From Micromonospora cabrerizensis (GTDB lineage Bacteria > Actinomycetota > Actinomycetes > Mycobacteriales > Micromonosporaceae): DNA of 64,000 nucleotides. Location: contig NZ_JAKKFI010000054.1 in NCBI RefSeq assembly GCF_022230955.1, forward strand, positions 1-64,000, written 5' to 3'. Within the stretch, counting starts at the first letter, position 1. Every line of letters starts with the position of its first letter. The position numbers and the translations under genes are program-made. The notes under the pieces were generated by a model. It saw only the letters and a list, made by a program, of their open reading frames with translations, was not told where the DNA came from and searched no databases. Below are positions 20,285-28,177 of the stretch, piece after piece.

Positions 20285-20556
20285 GTGGTCCGCTCCGGCG
20301 TAGTCGAAGTGGTATGGACAGCGCGATCTGTGCTTGAGGAAAGTGTTGGCCGGGCGCGCAACCGCCCAGCGGTCGGCAAATCAGGGTGTACGTTCCGAGT
20401 TGTCCAATATGGACCTCACTAACGTCCCTGGTGCCGGCGCGAGGGCGGTCGTGTGAGTCCTTTTGTGCGGGGGGGAAAGTCCGATCTGCCGTGTCACGCG
20501 GTGGGGTCAGCGCCAACGGTGGCGCGGAAATCGGGCTGCTCAGAGGGGGTTTCGCA
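20285..20556. promoter_or_regulatory. Divergent promoter region between MocR and the biosynthetic operon
   Basis: 272 bases, less GC-rich than its surroundings. Contents: direct repeats AAGTGGT at 20,283-20,289 and 20,307-20,313 (24 bases apart, overlapping the MocR start); TATGGAC at 20,313-20,319 and again at 20,408-20,414; palindrome GTCCA-ATA-TGGAC at 20,402-20,414; and AGAGGGGG at 20,542-20,549, the ribosome site of the next gene. MocR regulators typically bind direct repeats, so the AAGTGGT pair is the better operator candidate. Confidence 0.5.
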
Positions 20557-22119
20557 GTGTCCTCATTGTCAACCAAGACCGCCACGTGGCCCATTCGGTC
20601 GCATTCTGTGGCGATGCGACCTACGCCACTGGCCAACTCAATTCCAATAGAAGTGACGTCCGTCACACTGTCGGCAATCGATCCGTTGTCGCTCTACACG
20701 GCACTCTCCGAATGTCGTCCGCACGACGATCTGTATCTCTTCGAAAGCCTAGACGGCCCGGCTCAGGACCGCTATGCGGCGGCAGTCGGCTGGGACGCCC
20801 TCGCCGAGTTGCGGTTCATCGCCGACCGGCTTGAGGTGATCTGCGACGGTCCGCTGGGCGACGCCCTGGCGGCCGTGCTCACCGCGGTCCTGGGCGAACC
20901 GGTCCGGCACCGCGCGCCGGAGCGGGTCTGGACGGTCTCCGGGCCACCCGAGGTGTGGTCGGCGGTCCGGGCCGTGCAGCGGGCGTTCGCGGTGCGGACC
21001 ACCGCCCCCGCCGACAGCTTCGCCTTCGGCTTCCTCACCACCCTGGCGTACGAGGCCGCGCGGGACATGGACGAGCTCTCCGTCGACCGGGTGGTCGACG
21101 ACATCCCGCGCTGCACCCTCGTGCTGTTCCGGCACACCGTCTGGTGGGACCTGCGCGCCGGCACCGTGCGGCAGCTGACCGCCGGCGGCCCGCACCTGCC
21201 TCCGGACAGCGGCGCGCCCCGGCTGCCGGAGCTTCTCGCCGGCCTGCCCGACGACCACGCCGCGGTGCCGGTCGCCCCACCGCCCAGCCTGGTGCGGGAC
21301 AACGTCGACGAGGAGACGTTCGCCGCCCGGGTCAAGCAGTGCCTGCGGCACATCGAGGTGGGGGACAGCTACCAGATCCAGATCGGCCACCGGATCGACG
21401 TGGAGACGGCTCTCACCCCGCTGGAGGTCTACCGGCGGCTGCGGCACCGCAACCCGTCGCCGTACATGTACCTGACGCCCTGGGCCGGCGGCACCGTCAT
21501 CGGGGCGAGCCCCGAGCTGTTCCTCCGCGTCGAGCAGGGCCGGCTGTCCATGCGCCCCATCGCGGGCACCGCCGCCCGCAGCGCCGACCCGGAGACCGAC
21601 CGCCGGCTGGTGGCCGAGCTGACGGCCAGCGAGAAGGAACGGGCCGAGCACGTCATGCTGGTCGACCTCTGCCGCAACGACATCGGTCGGGTCTGCGTGC
21701 CGGGCACGCTCAGCGTGGACGCGATGTTCGACGTCGAGCCGTTCGCGTACGTGCACCACCTGGTGTCCACCGTCTCCGGGCAGCTCGCCGACGACGCCGA
21801 CGTCTGGGCGGCGATCTGCGCCGCCTTCCCGGCCGGCACCATGACCGGCGCGCCGAAGCTGCGGTCCATGGAGATCATCGACGGGTTGGAGGACGAGCCC
21901 CGGGGCGTCTACGCCGGCTCGATCGGCCTGGTCGACGTCCGCGGGTACGCGGTGCTGGCGCTCTGCATCCGCACCGCCGTGCACGACGGTCGCCGCTACC
22001 GCACCCAGGCCTCCGCCGGGGTCGTGGCCGACTCCACACCCGGCGCCGAGTGGCGGGAGACGCTGGCCAAGATGAGCGCCACCTTCTGGGCCCTGACCGG
22101 TACGGAGCTGCTGCCGTGA
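20557..22119 (+). CDS. Chorismate-utilising synthase component I (TrpE/PabB family), probably C2-amination type
   Basis: 520 residues from GTG 20,557, with AGAGGGGG seven bases upstream; an internal ATG at 20,614 is the alternative. It aminates chorismate with ammonia from the glutaminase encoded next. Family blocks: LYLFES near the N-terminus, RPIAGTAAR (~333), DLCRNDIGRV and FPAGTMTGAPK. The residue after PI is Ala. Aminodeoxychorismate synthases (PabB) have a nucleophilic Lys there (PIKGT), whereas anthranilate and isochorismate-type enzymes have Ala. That favours anthranilate or 2-amino-2-deoxyisochorismate as product. The first ~60 codons contain more A/T-ending codons than the rest. First gene of a coupled run (GTGA overlap with the next). 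Confidence 0.88.
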   Translation: MSSLSTKTATWPIRSHSVAMRPTPLANSIPIEVTSVTLSAIDPLSLYTALSECRPHDDLYLFESLDGPAQDRYAAAVGWDALAELRFIADRLEVICDGPLGDALAAVLTAVLGEPVRHRAPERVWTVSGPPEVWSAVRAVQRAFAVRTTAPADSFAFGFLTTLAYEAARDMDELSVDRVVDDIPRCTLVLFRHTVWWDLRAGTVRQLTAGGPHLPPDSGAPRLPELLAGLPDDHAAVPVAPPPSLVRDNVDEETFAARVKQCLRHIEVGDSYQIQIGHRIDVETALTPLEVYRRLRHRNPSPYMYLTPWAGGTVIGASPELFLRVEQGRLSMRPIAGTAARSADPETDRRLVAELTASEKERAEHVMLVDLCRNDIGRVCVPGTLSVDAMFDVEPFAYVHHLVSTVSGQLADDADVWAAICAAFPAGTMTGAPKLRSMEIIDGLEDEPRGVYAGSIGLVDVRGYAVLALCIRTAVHDGRRYRTQASAGVVADSTPGAEWRETLAKMSATFWALTGTELLP

Positions 22120-22727
22120 AGGTCCTGCTCGTCGACGCGTACGACAGTTTCACCCACATCATCGACCAGTACCTGCGGACCCTCGGCGCGCGGACCGTGG
22201 TGGTCCGTTCCCGGTCGCGGTCCAGCCAGCAGCTCGCCGCCCTGCGGCCCGACGCGGTGGTGCTCGGCCCCGGGCCGGGGCACCCCGCCGAGTCCGGGCA
22301 CGTGGAGCTGGTGCACGCCTTCGCCGGCCAGGTGCCGCTGCTCGGCGTCTGCCTCGGCCACCAGGCGATCGGCCTCGCCTACGGCGGCACGATCGCCGTC
22401 GCCCGGCACCTGATGCACGGCAAGACCAGCGTGGTCACCCACGACGGCCGAGGTGTCTTCGCCGGCGCGCCCGCCCCGCTCACCGTCACCCGCTACCACT
22501 CGCTCATCGTCGCCGAGCCGGCCCCGCCGGCTCTGGAGATCACCGCGCGCTCGTCCGACGACGGCTACGTGATGGGGGTACGACACCTCACCCTGCCGGT
22601 GGAGGGGGTGCAGTTCCACCCGGAGAGCGTCCTCACCGAGGACGGGCTGCGCCTGTTCGACAACTTCCTGGGCCGCGCGTCGGTGGCACTGCCGACCGCC
22701 GGTGCCGGGGCGGTGGGATCGCCATGA
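22116..22727 (+). CDS. Glutamine amidotransferase, component II (TrpG/PabA family)
   Basis: 203 residues, class I glutaminase that feeds ammonia to component I. The catalytic triad is complete: Cys ~78 in GVCLGHQAIG, His and Glu ~167/169 in QFHPES. The oxyanion strand GPGPGHP is also present. The unfused arrangement is that of trpE/trpG or pabB/pabA pairs and differs from the fused ADC synthases common in actinomycete p-aminophenylalanine clusters. GTG 22,116 overlaps the previous stop and the stop overlaps the next ATG. Confidence 0.93.
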   Translation: MKVLLVDAYDSFTHIIDQYLRTLGARTVVVRSRSRSSQQLAALRPDAVVLGPGPGHPAESGHVELVHAFAGQVPLLGVCLGHQAIGLAYGGTIAVARHLMHGKTSVVTHDGRGVFAGAPAPLTVTRYHSLIVAEPAPPALEITARSSDDGYVMGVRHLTLPVEGVQFHPESVLTEDGLRLFDNFLGRASVALPTAGAGAVGSP

Positions 22728-23434
22728 CCGACCAGTCCATCCCGCTCGCCGTGGTCACCGGCGCGGCGGGCGGCATCGGCCGGGCCGTGACCGTCGCGCT
22801 GACCGCGTCCGGGCACCGGGTGCTCGGCGTCGACGTCGACCCGGCCGGCGACCCGGCGGCGTACGCCTCGCTGGTCGCCGACGTGGCCGTGCCGGAGCAG
22901 GTGGAGCAGCTCTTCGCGCGGATCCACGAGCGACACGGGCTGCCCACGGTGCTGGTGAACAACGCCGGCGTCTACCACGCCCGGGACTTCCTCGACTACG
23001 ACCCGAAGACGTACGCGCAGGTGCTCGACGTCAACCTGGGCGCCGCGTTCTTCTGCACCCAGGCGTTCGCCCGTGCCCTGGTCGACGCCGGCCGGCCCGG
23101 CACGGTGGTCAACGTGGCCTCGATCAGCGGGCAGTCCGGCAGCCCGGACGCGGCGTACGGGGCGTCGAAGGGTGCGTGCATCGCGCTCACCCGCAGCCTC
23201 GGCCGGGCGCTCGCCGAGCACCGCATCCGGGTCAACGCGGTCGCTCCCGGCCTGGTCGACACCCCGATGGCCGCCCGGATCCCGGTCGAGCGCCGGGACG
23301 ACTACCGGGCCCGGATCCCGGTCGGCCGGTTCGGCTCGCCGGCCGAGATCGCCGCGGCCGTCGCCTGGTTGGCGGGCCCGGAGAGCAGCTACGTCACCGC
23401 CTCGGTACTGGACGTCAACGGTGGCCTGCACTGA
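22724..23434 (+). CDS. Short-chain dehydrogenase/reductase
   Basis: 236 residues, classical SDR. NAD(P) motif TGAAGGIG at 12-19, NNAG (~84) and the catalytic Ser-Tyr-Lys at about 133, 145 and 149 (VASISG, YGASKG). It ends in the usual SVLDVNGG. An Asp at the end of beta-2 (GVDVD) hints at NAD rather than NADP. In chorismate-derived pathways SDRs oxidise dihydro-dihydroxy- or dihydro-hydroxyanthranilate rings, and BacC oxidises the anticapsin precursor; either role would fit, but neither is provable here. ATG 22,724 is coupled to the preceding gene. The next gene starts after a 61-base gap. Confidence 0.9.
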   Translation: MTDQSIPLAVVTGAAGGIGRAVTVALTASGHRVLGVDVDPAGDPAAYASLVADVAVPEQVEQLFARIHERHGLPTVLVNNAGVYHARDFLDYDPKTYAQVLDVNLGAAFFCTQAFARALVDAGRPGTVVNVASISGQSGSPDAAYGASKGACIALTRSLGRALAEHRIRVNAVAPGLVDTPMAARIPVERRDDYRARIPVGRFGSPAEIAAAVAWLAGPESSYVTASVLDVNGGLH

Positions 23435-23495
23435 CCTGCGCCACGGCCGACCGCGACAGCACCGCAGCCGGCTCACCCCTGGAGAGGATCCGACC

Positions 23496-24920
23496 ATGTG
23501 GCTTCCGACCACCGGCCCGGCGGCGGACTTCGCCGCCGACTACCTGGCCCTGCACCAGGCCTTCTACGACCGCACCCTCGATCACGCCGACCTGGAGGCC
23601 TGGCGGGCACGACAGTTGCGCACGGTGCTCGACCAGGTGTCCACCGGCTCGCCGTTCTACGCCCGTCACCTGGCCGACGTCGACCTCGCCACGATCACCC
23701 CGGCGACCCTCGACCGGCTGCCCTTCACCACGAAGACGCACCTGCGCCAGGAGATGCTCGACGTGCTGAGCCGGCCGCTGACCGAGGGGGTCTTCTTCTA
23801 CGAGACGACCGGCACGACCGGCCGGGCGACCCCGTGCCCCCGCGACGGCCGGGAGGTGGTGGCCAGCAACGCCCACGTCACCGAGTCCTGGGCGTCGATC
23901 TTCCGGCACCACTTCGGCGACCACGCGCCCCGGATCGGTCTGATGGGGCCGACCGAGGTGCACTCCTTCGGCGACACCCTCGGTGACGTCGCGCGCAACG
24001 TCGGCTCGCTGAACGCGAAGATCTGGCCGTACTCGCCGGTGATCGGGTTCGCCAAGGCGTTGCAACTCATGAAGGACCTTGAGCTGGAGGTCGTCTGCTG
24101 CACGCCGGGCGTGGCCATGATGCTCGCCAAGGCGGCCGAGCACTACGGCTACCGGCTGCGCGAGGACTTCGCCGTCAAGCTGCTCTTCGTCACCGGCGAG
24201 ATGTGCACCCCGGCGCTGGCCCGAAACCTGGAGTCCGTCTGGGGCGCGGACGTCTACAACATCCTGTACGGCTCGCAGGAGGCGTTCGTCATCGCCACCG
24301 CCTGCCGCAACAAGCGGATGCACCTCTCCCAGACCAACTACCTCGTCGAGGTGGTGGACCCGGAGACCGGGGTGTCACACGGCTCGCGCGGCAGCGGGGA
24401 ACTCACCGTCACCATGCTGGTCGACGGGGTGAAGCCGCTGGTCCGTTACCGCACGGGCGACGCGGTGATCATCGAGTCGTCGGACTGCGACTGCGAGATG
24501 CCCGGCGACCTGGTGCAGATCGTCGGCCGCACCCTGGACCGGATCGAGCTGGGCGGTCGACGCCTCACCGCCGGGCAGATCGAGATGGCCGTCCTGGCCG
24601 GGGTCGTCGGCTCGGGCGGGTACCAGGTGGTGATCGACCACGACCCGGGCAGCGGCGGCGACCGGCTGACGGTCCGCCTGGAACTGCTCAAGGACCTCGT
24701 CGACGACCCCGCCGGGGTTGCCGACGGGGTCCGGCAACGGGCCGCCGCCGCGCTCGGCGTACCGGTCGAGGTGGAGCTGACCGACGGGCTCGACCCGATC
24801 GTGAGCACCGGCGCCTTCGTGAGTTGGAAGGCCGCCCGGATCGTCGACCGGCGGGTCGAGGTCGACCACGAGACCCGGGTGGCGCAGCGGATGGCGGGCA
24901 ACCGTGGCTACACCACCTGA
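23496..24920 (+). CDS. Phenylacetate-CoA ligase-like (PaaK family) adenylate-forming enzyme
   Basis: 474 residues from ATG 23,496, with GGAGAGG eight bases upstream. The phosphate-loop motif YETTGTTGR (~102-110), the YGSQEA aromatic/adenine block (~265) and the VRYRTGD hinge region (~317) mark an ANL-superfamily ligase of the PaaK branch. It activates a carboxylic acid as acyl-AMP and usually passes it to CoA. The likely substrate is an aromatic or dihydroaromatic acid made in this cluster, such as anthranilate; that is inference. No carrier protein lies nearby, so transfer to CoA or directly to an amine is plausible. It overlaps the next gene by 17 bases. Confidence 0.85.
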   Translation: MWLPTTGPAADFAADYLALHQAFYDRTLDHADLEAWRARQLRTVLDQVSTGSPFYARHLADVDLATITPATLDRLPFTTKTHLRQEMLDVLSRPLTEGVFFYETTGTTGRATPCPRDGREVVASNAHVTESWASIFRHHFGDHAPRIGLMGPTEVHSFGDTLGDVARNVGSLNAKIWPYSPVIGFAKALQLMKDLELEVVCCTPGVAMMLAKAAEHYGYRLREDFAVKLLFVTGEMCTPALARNLESVWGADVYNILYGSQEAFVIATACRNKRMHLSQTNYLVEVVDPETGVSHGSRGSGELTVTMLVDGVKPLVRYRTGDAVIIESSDCDCEMPGDLVQIVGRTLDRIELGGRRLTAGQIEMAVLAGVVGSGGYQVVIDHDPGSGGDRLTVRLELLKDLVDDPAGVADGVRQRAAAALGVPVEVELTDGLDPIVSTGAFVSWKAARIVDRRVEVDHETRVAQRMAGNRGYTT

Positions 24921-25548
24921 GACGGCCGCCGACGAGTGGGTGCCGGCGCTGCCCGGCCCGCTCGCCGAGGCGTACGGGCAGCGGTGGCGCGCCGTGGTGG
25001 ACCGGTGGGCGAGCCGGCCCGGCACCACGTTGGCCACCCTCGGCCCGGCCGGGACGTCCAGCCACCTGACGGCGGCCTTCCTCGCCGAGCGGCACGGGCT
25101 GCGCGTGGAGCTGTCCGACACCTTCGACGCGGTGCTCGCGGCGTTGGTGGACCGCCGGGTCGACCAGGCCCTCGTGCCGAGCGCCTACCAGGGGCTCACG
25201 CGCTTCCACTGGCACCGCGACCTGCGGCTGGACGCGTACTTCGCGCAGGCCACCCCGGAGTACGGCATCGCGGCCGACCCGGACCGCGAGCCGGCCGCCG
25301 GTCAGCTCGCGGTGGCCGCGCTCTGGGAGGTCCGGCGGCTCTTCGCCGACCTGGCGCCACCCGCCCTGCGGGACCGCCCGATGCGGTGGGTCGACGCCGA
25401 CTCCACCCAGCACGCCGCCGAGATCGTCGCCGCCGGCGGCGCCGACCTGGCGGTGACCAACGCGCCCGGGGTCCACCGCCACGCGTTGCGGTGGGTGGCC
25501 CGCCGCCCGGGCGCCGAGATCGTGTGGACCCTGTTCGGCCGCCGCTGA
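24904..25548 (+). CDS. BacA-like protein (prephenate dehydratase fold; non-aromatising prephenate decarboxylase family)
   Basis: 214 residues from GTG 24,904 (GTG 24,940 is also possible). The PheA-like motif TLGPAGTSS at ~45-53 opens the fold, followed by LSDTFDAVL, VPSAYQGLTRFHWHRDLRL and a C-terminal VTNAPGVHRH ... WTLFGRR. From memory these blocks align with Bacillus BacA (DTF, VPHAYDGIKHFYMRPDLQL, TNE, SWSLFG) rather than with PheA. BacA-type enzymes decarboxylate prephenate without aromatising, giving dihydro-hydroxyphenylpyruvate. Relatives are AerD and SalX. There is no ACT domain, so it is not a housekeeping prephenate dehydratase. The chorismate mutase encoded at 33,814 could make the substrate. 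Confidence 0.72.
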   Translation: MATPPETAADEWVPALPGPLAEAYGQRWRAVVDRWASRPGTTLATLGPAGTSSHLTAAFLAERHGLRVELSDTFDAVLAALVDRRVDQALVPSAYQGLTRFHWHRDLRLDAYFAQATPEYGIAADPDREPAAGQLAVAALWEVRRLFADLAPPALRDRPMRWVDADSTQHAAEIVAAGGADLAVTNAPGVHRHALRWVARRPGAEIVWTLFGRR

Positions 25549-25598
25549 GCCACCGTCGGCTCTCCTGCCCCGACACCGAGAGAACCGGAGTGATCGTC

Positions 25599-26888
25599 GT
25601 GTCCCGACGAACGTTGCTGCACCGCGCCACGGTCCAGGAAGGACTGGGGGTGGCCTCCCGAGCGCGCCACAGCGTCCTGCTCGACGGCGAGCGGATCGTC
25701 GCGGTCCTGCCCGAGGCGCAGGCCCCGCTGCACGACCCGGACGTGGACGTCCTCGACCTCGACGGCCGGACGGTCATGCCGGGCATGACGCTGGGCCACA
25801 CCCACATCGCGTACCTGAACGTGCTCGACGGTCGGGAGATGCTCTTCAAGTACACGATCCCGGAGGTCACCCTCGGCGCCGCCGCCAACGCCGCCGACAT
25901 GCTCCGGCTGGGCTACACCGCCTTCGTCGGGGCCGGCTCGGTCTCCGGCATCGACATGGCCCTGCGCCGGGCGATCGACGCCGGTCGGCTGCCCGGCCCC
26001 CGGATCACCCCGTGCAGCCGGGACCTGATGGTGTCCGGCCCGCCGGAGCGCCGCAACCCGGCCGTCAAGCAACGCATCCCGAGCGACCTGATGCGGCTGG
26101 CCGACACCCCGGAAGAGCTGATCGAGTACGTCGACACCGAGGTCGCGCAGGGCGCGGAGATCATCAAGGTCTTCTCCACCGGCGATGACACCTTCCCCAA
26201 CGGTCGATCGCACGAGCTGCTCTTCACCGCCGAGGAGCTGGTGATCGCGGCCCGGGCGGCGCACGAGCGGGGCGTCCGGATCCGGGCGCACTCGCGGGGG
26301 CTGGGCGGCATCCGCAACGCCATCGCCGCCGGCGTCGACGTGATCGACCACGCCACGTACGCCGACGACGCGGCCCTGGAGGCGATCGCCGAGCGGGGCA
26401 TCTTCGTGGTGCCGAGCCTGCACCAGCCGCACCGGCTGCTGACCACCGGCACCCGGTACGGCAAGACCCCGGAATACCTGGAGACCCTCGAATTCCAGGC
26501 CGAGGTCGAGAACACCCTGCGCATCCTGCCGCTGATGGTGCAGATGGGCATCCCGATCGTTGCCGGCGACGACTTCGGCTTCGCGTGGACCCCGCACGGC
26601 CGCTACGCCGAGGAGCTGGAGACGTACGTGACCATGGCCGGCATTCCCGCCCCGGTGGTGCTGACCTGGGCCACCGCCAACGGCGCGCGGTTGGCCGGTC
26701 GGGGCGACGACGCGGGCACGGTGCAGCCGGGGCGGCTGGCCGACCTGGTGGTCACCGACGGGGACCCGGCCGAGGACATCACCGTGCTGGGCCGACCGGA
26801 GGCGATCGAGCTGGTGCTGCTCGGCGGTCGGGTGGTCGCCGGGGACGCCAGCCGTTACCGTGCCGGGCAGCCGGCGGGAGTGGCGTGA
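25599..26888 (+). CDS. Metal-dependent amidohydrolase (imidazolonepropionase/prolidase-like)
   Basis: 429 residues from GTG 25,599, with GGAG eight bases upstream; GTG 25,590 lies on top of that site. The metal ligands of the superfamily are visible: HTH (~66/68), the Lys of EIIKVF, the His of RAHSRG, the His of DHATY and the Asp of GDDFG. N- and C-terminal beta-sandwich segments (VLLDGERIVAV ... RLADLVV) complete the fold. It resembles Xaa-Pro dipeptidase-type members, so it may hydrolyse a peptide or amide bond, perhaps releasing or trimming a peptide product or opening a cyclic amide. The stop overlaps the next ATG (TGATG). Confidence 0.85.
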   Translation: MSRRTLLHRATVQEGLGVASRARHSVLLDGERIVAVLPEAQAPLHDPDVDVLDLDGRTVMPGMTLGHTHIAYLNVLDGREMLFKYTIPEVTLGAAANAADMLRLGYTAFVGAGSVSGIDMALRRAIDAGRLPGPRITPCSRDLMVSGPPERRNPAVKQRIPSDLMRLADTPEELIEYVDTEVAQGAEIIKVFSTGDDTFPNGRSHELLFTAEELVIAARAAHERGVRIRAHSRGLGGIRNAIAAGVDVIDHATYADDAALEAIAERGIFVVPSLHQPHRLLTTGTRYGKTPEYLETLEFQAEVENTLRILPLMVQMGIPIVAGDDFGFAWTPHGRYAEELETYVTMAGIPAPVVLTWATANGARLAGRGDDAGTVQPGRLADLVVTDGDPAEDITVLGRPEAIELVLLGGRVVAGDASRYRAGQPAGVA

Positions 26889-28177
26889 TGCGCCGCAGCG
26901 TGCCGGTCGTCCCGCTGCTGGCCGTGGGCGCCTTCGCCATCGGCACCGACACCTTCGTCGTTGCCGGTGTGCTCCCCGAGGTGGCCCGTACGCTGCGCGT
27001 CAGCGTCGCCTCCGCCGGCTGGGTGAGCGCCGTCTTCGCCCTGGCGTACGCGGTGGCCGCCCCGGTGCTCGGCGCCCTGACCGGCCGGCTGGAGCGGCGT
27101 ACCGTGCTGGTGGTCTCGCTGGTTGGGTTCACCGTGGGCAACGTCGCCTCCGCGCTGGCGCCCGACCTGCCGCTGCTGCTGGCGGCCCGTGTCCTCACGG
27201 CGGTCAGCGCCGCGCTCTACATCCCCGCCGCCACCGCCTCGGCGGCCGCCATGGCCCCGCCGGAACGACGCGGCCGGGCCATGGCGGTCGTGCTCGGCGG
27301 CCTCTCCGCGGCCACCGTGGCCGGGGTGCCGTTCGGCACCTGGCTCGCCGCCGACCTCCAGTGGCGCGCCACCTTCTGGCTGCTGGCCGCCATCGGCGCC
27401 GCCTGCGCGGTCGCGGTGACCGTCGGCCTGCCGAGGCTGGCCCTGCCGCCCGGCCCGTCGCTGGCCATCCGGCTCGCCCCGGCACGTGACCGCCGGGTCG
27501 GGTTGGCCGTGCTCACCACCGCGCTCTTCATGACCGGCGGCTACCTCGCGCTGACGTACGTCGGGGCGCTGCTCGCCCCGGCCACCGAGGGCGACGGAAC
27601 CCTGCTGGCGGTGCTGTTGCTGGTCTTCGGTGTGCCGGCGGTCGCCGGCACCGTGCTCGGCGGACGGGCCACCGACCGGTGGGGCGGCGTGCCGGTGCTG
27701 CTGGTCTCGGTCACCGGGCTGGCCCTGGTGCTGGTCACGCTGCCGCTGACCCGGCAGGCGCTGCTGCCGGCCGCGCTGGCCATGGCCGCCTGGGGCGTCA
27801 CCGCGATGGCCACCCAGCCCGCCCAGCAGCACCGGCTCTTCACGGTCGCGCCCAGTTCCGGGCCGTTGCTGCTCTCCCTCAACTCGTCGGCCACGTTCGT
27901 GGGCATCGCCCTCGGCGGCTTCCTCGGCAACCGGCTGCTGCGACACGGCGGCACGGACGCCCTCGACCTGCTCGGGCCGGTCGGCGCGGCACTCTGCCTG
28001 CTGGCCCTGGGCACCACGCTGCTCGGTGCCCGGGATCGTGCCGAGCGTCGCGCCGACCAGGCACCGAGCGCCGGATTGGCCTCACCGGATCACCCCGGAT
28101 TGGCCACACCCGGTGGTCGTGAGGCTGCGTACGGTCGGTCCGACAATCGGACCCGAACCACGCGAGGATCACGATGA
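26888..28177 (+). CDS. MFS transporter, DHA1-type drug/product exporter
   Basis: 429 residues with about twelve hydrophobic segments and the DHA1 loop motif GALTGRLERRTVLV between the second and third. Related to AraJ/CmlA-type exporters. The ~45-residue hydrophilic tail after ~385 is poorly constrained. Located inside the biosynthetic run and coupled on both sides (TGATG before, ATGA after), so it is the likely exporter of the pathway product or an intermediate. A second, dissimilar MFS gene follows at 30,176. Confidence 0.88.
   Translation: MRRSVPVVPLLAVGAFAIGTDTFVVAGVLPEVARTLRVSVASAGWVSAVFALAYAVAAPVLGALTGRLERRTVLVVSLVGFTVGNVASALAPDLPLLLAARVLTAVSAALYIPAATASAAAMAPPERRGRAMAVVLGGLSAATVAGVPFGTWLAADLQWRATFWLLAAIGAACAVAVTVGLPRLALPPGPSLAIRLAPARDRRVGLAVLTTALFMTGGYLALTYVGALLAPATEGDGTLLAVLLLVFGVPAVAGTVLGGRATDRWGGVPVLLVSVTGLALVLVTLPLTRQALLPAALAMAAWGVTAMATQPAQQHRLFTVAPSSGPLLLSLNSSATFVGIALGGFLGNRLLRHGGTDALDLLGPVGAALCLLALGTTLLGARDRAERRADQAPSAGLASPDHPGLATPGGREAAYGRSDNRTRTTRGSR

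Noticed and set aside
20409-20456. 15-codon leader peptide (ATG to TGA) as a tryptophan or phenylalanine attenuator before the chorismate synthase
   Set aside because: It contains no Trp, Phe or Tyr codons and no clear ribosome site; no terminator/antiterminator pair is visible.
20557-22727. Calling the pair aminodeoxychorismate synthase (pabB/pabA)
   Set aside because: The Lys diagnostic for C4 amination is Ala in this component I, so only a family-level name is given.
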